A stretch of 64,000 nucleotides of DNA from Monoglobus sp964442605. Its GTDB lineage: Bacteria; Bacillota; Clostridia; Monoglobales; Monoglobaceae. Shown here one piece after another: positions 60,017 through 64,000 of this stretch. Position numbers and translations under genes: made by a program. The number at the start of each line of letters is the position of its first letter. The stretch's first letter is position 1. The stretch covers positions 1 through 64,000 of the forward strand of contig CAYTZR010000002.1 of assembly GCA_964442605.1 (NCBI GenBank), given 5' to 3'. The notes under the pieces were generated by a model, which saw nothing but the letters and a program-made list of their open reading frames with translations, made no database searches and had not been told where the DNA came from.

Positions 60017-61777
60017 ATGATAAGAAAAACAAAAATCATTTGTACGCTGGGTCCCGCTACCGATGACCCGGATGTTTTAAGACAGTTAATGCTAAACGGT
60101 ATGAACTGTGCCAGAATTAATTTTTCACACGGTACGCATAAGGATCATTTGGTTAGAATTAACGCCGTGAAGAAAATGCGTGAGGAGCTTGATTTGCCGA
60201 TTGCGCTTTTGCTTGACACCAAGGGACCTGAGGTCAGAACCGGCGATTTTAAGGACGGAAGAGTTGAGCTTGAAACAGGTCAGACGTTTACGTTGACTCC
60301 AAAAAAGATTGAGGGTGACAGCACTCGTTCCTCGATCACCTACAAGCATTTGTCAAACGATGTGCATGTTGATGACAGAATACTCATTGACGATGGTCTT
60401 ATAGAGATGGTGGTTACGAATATAAAGGGCGAGGATGTTATATGCGAGGTTCTGAACGGCGGTCCTGTCAGCAATCATAAGAGTATAAACGTGCCCGGGA
60501 TTGATCTCAGCATGGAATATATGAGCGAAAAGGACGTTGATGATATTAAGTTCGGCATCGAACAGGACTTTGACTTTATCGCTGCTTCATTTGTGCGCTC
60601 CGCTTTCGATGTGATTGAAGTCAGAAGAATTCTTGAGCAAAACGGCGGTGACGAAATTCAAATAATATCAAAAATCGAGAATAAGCAGGGTGTTGACAAC
60701 ATTGAGTCAATATTAAAGGTCAGCGACGGAATTATGGTAGCGAGAGGCGATATGGGAGTTGAAATTTCCTTTGACGAGCTTCCCGCTATCCAGAAGAAGC
60801 TTATAAGACAGAGCTACAGCGTCGGAAAAATGGTTGTTACGGCAACTCAGATGCTTGAGAGTATCACGCATAATCCACGTCCGACACGTGCCGAGATTTC
60901 CGATGTTGCGAATGCTGTATACGACGGGACATCCGTTGTTATGCTATCGGGCGAGACAGCCGTGGGCGAGTACCCGGTGCGCGCGCTTAAAACCATGGCA
61001 AGAATTTGCAACAAAACCGAGGAAAATATTGACTATGTAAAGAGATTTGAATCCCTACACTTAAACCAGTCTACAAGCGTTTCCAGCGCGATAAGCCATT
61101 CATCCTGCACAACCGCTCATGATTTGGGAGCTACCGCGATTGTCACGGTTTCGAAATCGGGCTATACACCGAGACAGATCTCAGCGTATCGTCCCAATTG
61201 TCCTATCATCGCGGGCTCTATGAGCAGAAAAACGTGGCGACAGCTTAATCTTTCATGGGGTATTACTCCGATCATGACGGATATGAAGAGTACAAGCGAC
61301 GAGTTGTTTACTCACGCGGTAGACTGTGCCGTCAAGGAAACCGATATTGTTAAAAAGGGCGATGTAGTGGTTCTGACCGGCGGTTCGCCTGTCGGCATCA
61401 GCGGAACCACCAATGTTCTAAAGGTTCAGTTGGTTGGTGATATACTTGTTTCGGGTCAAAGCCTTACGAATAAGTCCATCAGCGGAAAAATTTGTGTCGC
61501 GAGCAGCAATAACGATGCTATCAAGAACTTTGAGGACGGAGACATTCTTGTTATCAACGAAACCTCAAACGCGCTTATTTCTCTGCTTAAAAAGGCGTCG
61601 GCTATTATCACCGAAACACCCGGCTCAACATCTCACGCTGCAATCGTAGGAATGACGCTTGATATACCCGTACTTGTCGGTGTTGAGAATGCCACAAAGA
61701 TTTTGAAGAACGGAACCACCGTAACAATAGACGGCTCGAGAGGACAAGTTTATTCGGGCGTTGCTAAGATTATGTAG
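60017..61777 (+). CDS. pyk: Pyruvate kinase (with C-terminal PEP-utilising domain)
   Basis: 586 residues, the long Bacillus-type enzyme. KIICTLGPATDDPDVL, NFSHGTHKDH, LDTKGPEVRTG, ISKIENKQGVDNI, VARGDMGVE and TATQMLESI are active-site motifs. The extra C-terminal ~110 residues form a phosphohistidine-like domain (ETPGSTSHAAIVG), conserved in sequence though usually not catalytic. It makes pyruvate and ATP from PEP. GAGGAG precedes the ATG. Coupling with mtrB 3 nt upstream is odd and may simply reflect shared transcription. Confidence 0.97.
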   Translation: MIRKTKIICTLGPATDDPDVLRQLMLNGMNCARINFSHGTHKDHLVRINAVKKMREELDLPIALLLDTKGPEVRTGDFKDGRVELETGQTFTLTPKKIEGDSTRSSITYKHLSNDVHVDDRILIDDGLIEMVVTNIKGEDVICEVLNGGPVSNHKSINVPGIDLSMEYMSEKDVDDIKFGIEQDFDFIAASFVRSAFDVIEVRRILEQNGGDEIQIISKIENKQGVDNIESILKVSDGIMVARGDMGVEISFDELPAIQKKLIRQSYSVGKMVVTATQMLESITHNPRPTRAEISDVANAVYDGTSVVMLSGETAVGEYPVRALKTMARICNKTEENIDYVKRFESLHLNQSTSVSSAISHSSCTTAHDLGATAIVTVSKSGYTPRQISAYRPNCPIIAGSMSRKTWRQLNLSWGITPIMTDMKSTSDELFTHAVDCAVKETDIVKKGDVVVLTGGSPVGISGTTNVLKVQLVGDILVSGQSLTNKSISGKICVASSNNDAIKNFEDGDILVINETSNALISLLKKASAIITETPGSTSHAAIVGMTLDIPVLVGVENATKILKNGTTVTIDGSRGQVYSGVAKIM

Positions 61778-61837
61778 GCTAAAATTATTTAAGATATTAT
61801 TACTTAAGATAAGATTATTAAATAGGAGAGATGTTTA

Positions 61838-62260
61838 GTGTTCAGAACAAAATTAACTGTGCGCTATTCCGAAACGGACAGCATGGGTGTTGTCCATCAT
61901 TCGAGATACTTTCCGTGGTTTGAGGTCGGACGCACCGAGTTTTTCAAGTCATCGGGAATGTCGTACAGAGAGGTTGAGGAAATGGGAGTTTTGCTCCCGC
62001 TCCTTGATTGTTATTCAAAGTTTATTATCGGCGCTAAATATCAGGATGATATTTGGGTTCAGGTTGAGCTTAAAAGGCTTGGTGTCGCAAAGTGCAGATT
62101 TGAGTACAAAATCATAAGGTGCGAGGACGATGCGCTGCTTGCCGTGGGATACACAACGCACGGCTTTACCGATAAGAACTTTAAACCGTTGAACCTCTTG
62201 AAAAAGTATCCCGAGATATACGCAAAATTGTCCGAGCTGAAAAGCGAGGACAGCGATTAA
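61838..62260 (+). CDS. Acyl-CoA thioesterase, YbgC/4-hydroxybenzoyl-CoA type
   Basis: 140 residues from GTG 61838 (AGGAGA about 8 nt upstream). VRYSETDSMGVVHHSRYFPWFEVGRTEF is the hotdog-fold YbgC motif with the catalytic Asp in the ETDSMGVVHH loop. It hydrolyses short acyl-CoA or hydroxybenzoyl-CoA thioesters; the physiological substrate is unknown. It stands alone between pyk and lysA. Confidence 0.87.
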   Translation: MFRTKLTVRYSETDSMGVVHHSRYFPWFEVGRTEFFKSSGMSYREVEEMGVLLPLLDCYSKFIIGAKYQDDIWVQVELKRLGVAKCRFEYKIIRCEDDALLAVGYTTHGFTDKNFKPLNLLKKYPEIYAKLSELKSEDSD

Positions 62261-62430
62261 TTTTAAAGCCGGTCAACTCTTAATTTACGGTCTTCGAAAA
62301 TACGGAGTGAGGGCTAAATTTGTTGACAAAGGATATTGTTTGTGTTAGTATAATAATTAACTAAATAATATCGCGGGGGTATATTGTGACCTTTTGGGGT
62401 AAGACATAAGAGAACTTAGGAGGAACAGCG

Positions 62431-63732
62431 ATGGATTTTGTAATGAACTGCTTAAGCGTGAATGAAAGCGGCAATCTTAGTATCGGCGGTTGTGATGTGG
62501 CGGATTTAGCCGAAAGATATGGCACTCCGGCATATATTATGGACGAAGATGAAATACGCGGAAATTGCCGTGTTTATAATAAGGCGATGCGGGAATACTA
62601 CGGCGGAAACGGTTTGGTGTTATATGCCAGCAAGGCTCTGTGCTGTAAATATATATACCGCATTATGAAGGAAGAGAATATGGGAGTCGATGTCGTATCC
62701 GGAGGAGAGCTGTATACCGCTCTAAAGGCGGGATTTCCGGCGGAAAAGATTTACTTCCACGGAAACAACAAAACGGTTGATGAAATTTCTATGGCTTTGA
62801 AAAACGGAGTCGGAAGAATAGTTGTTGACAATATATTTGAGCTTCACGTCTTAAATAAAATTGCCGGCGAGCTTGGCAAGACAGCGGATATACTGTTTAG
62901 AATAAAGCCCGGCATTGACGCGCATACGCACAGCTTTGTGCAGACAGGGCAGATTGATTCAAAGTTCGGAGTTGCGCTCGAAACGGGAGAGGCAGAGGAG
63001 ATTATCAAAACTGCGGACGGACTGCAAAATATTAACGTTGTTGGTGTCCACTGCCACATAGGCTCTCAGATTTTTGAGCTTGCGCCCTTTGAACTCGCTG
63101 CCGAAAAGATGATGAACTTTATCGGCGACCTAAAGGATAAATACAGTATTGAAATCAAGGAATTAAACTTGGGCGGCGGCTACGGTATTAAGTACACCGA
63201 AAGCGACACCCCGATAGATTATGATAAGTATATTCAGGCTGTGTCAAAGGTTGTACGCGGTATTTCCGAGAAAAGAAATATCCCGCTGCCGTTTATAGTG
63301 ATGGAGCCCGGACGTTCGATTACAGCGGAGGCGGGACTTACCGTCTACAAGGCGGGAGCGGTTAAGCATATTCCCGGAGTCAGAACATATATATCTGTTG
63401 ACGGAGGAATGGGCGATAACCCGAGATATATACTGTATCAAAGCGAGTATGAGGCAGTACGTGTCTACGATCCTTTGGCGGAAAAGAATATGACAGCGAC
63501 GATTGCGGGCAAGTGCTGTGAGTCGGGAGATATACTGATTAAGAACGCGAAGCTGCCCAATATTAAAGAAGGCGACCTGATTGCCGTTTTGGCGACGGGA
63601 GCGTATAATTATTCAATGGCAAGCAATTATAACAGAATACCCAGACCGCCAATTGTTATGGTGAGCGGCGGTGAGGCAAGGCTTGCCGTAAAGCGTGAGT
63701 CGTATGACGATTTGATTGCCAATGACCTTTAA
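62431..63732 (+). CDS. lysA: Diaminopimelate decarboxylase
   Basis: 433 residues. LYASKALCCKYIYRIM holds the PLP Lys, GVDVVSGGEL the following motif, VGVHCHIGSQIF the His/Ser PLP contacts, LNLGGGYGIKY the glycine loop, and EPGRSITAEAG plus KCCESGDIL the substrate-site residues. It makes lysine from meso-diaminopimelate. AGGAGG lies 7 nt before the ATG. A TTGACA/TATAAT pair upstream (62323-62354) has a 20-nt spacer, too long for confidence. No lysine riboswitch is seen. Confidence 0.96.
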   Translation: MDFVMNCLSVNESGNLSIGGCDVADLAERYGTPAYIMDEDEIRGNCRVYNKAMREYYGGNGLVLYASKALCCKYIYRIMKEENMGVDVVSGGELYTALKAGFPAEKIYFHGNNKTVDEISMALKNGVGRIVVDNIFELHVLNKIAGELGKTADILFRIKPGIDAHTHSFVQTGQIDSKFGVALETGEAEEIIKTADGLQNINVVGVHCHIGSQIFELAPFELAAEKMMNFIGDLKDKYSIEIKELNLGGGYGIKYTESDTPIDYDKYIQAVSKVVRGISEKRNIPLPFIVMEPGRSITAEAGLTVYKAGAVKHIPGVRTYISVDGGMGDNPRYILYQSEYEAVRVYDPLAEKNMTATIAGKCCESGDILIKNAKLPNIKEGDLIAVLATGAYNYSMASNYNRIPRPPIVMVSGGEARLAVKRESYDDLIANDL

Positions 63733-63747
63733 ACCGGAGGCTATTTT

Positions 63748-64000
63748 ATGTTATTAAGTATTCTGAGCAACTCACAAATGACCGCCATGCAGAAGCTTCT
63801 GATGATACTAATCAGTATCTTTTGTGTGCTGCTGTCTCTTTCAATTCATGAGATGGGACATGGCTTGGCGGCATATCTGATGGGTGACAGAACCGCGCAG
63901 TCAAGGGGCAGACTCAGTATTAATCCTATTCACCACATAGACCCCATAGGCGGTCTGTGCCTCTTGCTTTTTGGATTTGGCTGGGCAAAGCCGGTGCCGA
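63748..64000 (+). CDS. Site-2 protease family (M50) metalloprotease, N-terminal part (truncated by window)
   Basis: ATG 63748, with CCGGAGG upstream, opens a frame to the end of the window (84 codons). A hydrophobic helix contains SIHEMGHGLAAYLMGD, the HExxH zinc motif (His-Glu-Met-Gly-His) of intramembrane M50 proteases. It is followed by SRGRLSINPIHHIDPIGG, the family's second signature. Its rhomboid-like or SpoIVFB-like substrate cannot be told. It lies 15 nt after lysA. Confidence 0.85.
   Translation, partial: MLLSILSNSQMTAMQKLLMILISIFCVLLSLSIHEMGHGLAAYLMGDRTAQSRGRLSINPIHHIDPIGGLCLLLFGFGWAKPVP

Noticed and set aside
62281..62430. Lysine riboswitch upstream of lysA
   Set aside because: The gap is too short and lacks the conserved five-helix core; the only TTGACA/TATAAT pair has a 20-nt spacer.

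Overview
The window is low-to-moderate GC DNA from an endospore-forming, Gram-positive Clostridia-type bacterium. Evidence for this: a cotJABC spore-coat operon behind a sigma-E-like promoter, a YunB sporulation gene, secreted proteins with SLH or stalk domains, strong Shine-Dalgarno sequences with many TTG/GTG starts, consensus sigma-A promoters, GatCAB, a CcpA-era central metabolism set (eno, and pyk with a PEP-utiliser tail) and a clostridial recJ-relA-MBL-hemZ order. A secreted PL1 pectate lyase, a fucose/arabinose-isomerase-like enzyme, a YesL-type (DUF624) membrane protein, a GH13 amylase and a large beta-helix surface protein suggest a plant-polysaccharide-using gut anaerobe. A Monoglobus-like pectin degrader is a guess I cannot test here. 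It is ordinary chromosome: I see no prophage, IS element, CRISPR array or rRNA.

Layout. 1-800: end of a YczE-type membrane protein gene, a signal-peptide-only mini-ORF and a flavodoxin. 1.2-9.0 kb (+): recJ, relA/spoT, an MBL hydrolase, hemZ, an RluA-type pseudouridine synthase and recO. 9.1-14.9 kb (-): cotJC/cotJB/cotJA, then an Spx/ArsC-like gene translationally coupled to a TetM-like GTPase fused to a Rae1/YacP-type NYN nuclease, then a secreted stalk-DHHW protein. 15.2-25.3 kb (+): a lipoprotein gene, secA, prfB (programmed +1 frameshift), prfA, a Sua5/TsaC-LMW-phosphatase fusion, rimI, tsaD and a GltD-like oxidoreductase. 25.3-31.8 kb: pectate lyase (+), then an isomerase and a CNNM/CorC transporter-like protein (-). 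32.1-42.7 kb (+): a purine operon (purL, PNP, luxS, MTA/SAH deaminase, purE, purM, purN, a PurO-type IMP cyclohydrolase, stand-alone AICAR transformylase), then tRNA-Arg(CCG). 43-45.5 kb: enolase (-) between two repeat-rich non-coding stretches. 45.5-50.2 kb: DUF624 gene (-), then gatCAB (+). 50.2-58.7 kb: an MBL pseudogene, DUF3006 and an SLH-anchored MBL protein, a DUF6062 protein, NAD(P)HX epimerase, GH13 and the beta-helix surface protein. 58.9-64 kb (+): yunB, mtrB (TRAP), pyk, a thioesterase, lysA and the start of a site-2 protease.

Most notable. (1) An ~84-nt element is repeated immediately upstream of relA/spoT and of the DUF624 gene. It has a perfect 10-bp stem with one compensatory base-pair change and two loops able to kiss, and it ends at the Shine-Dalgarno: a candidate undescribed cis-regulatory RNA. 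(2) The TetM-like GTPase-Rae1 fusion joins two ribosomal A-site activities in one protein. (3) The prfB frameshift site carries UAA rather than UGA, and prfB lies 17 nt upstream of prfA. (4) A ten-copy GTAAGAC array with an AT-rich core lies beside enolase. (5) Exact short tandem duplications (10-24 bp) recur at gene junctions across the window, and also inside genes and in a decayed MBL pseudogene.
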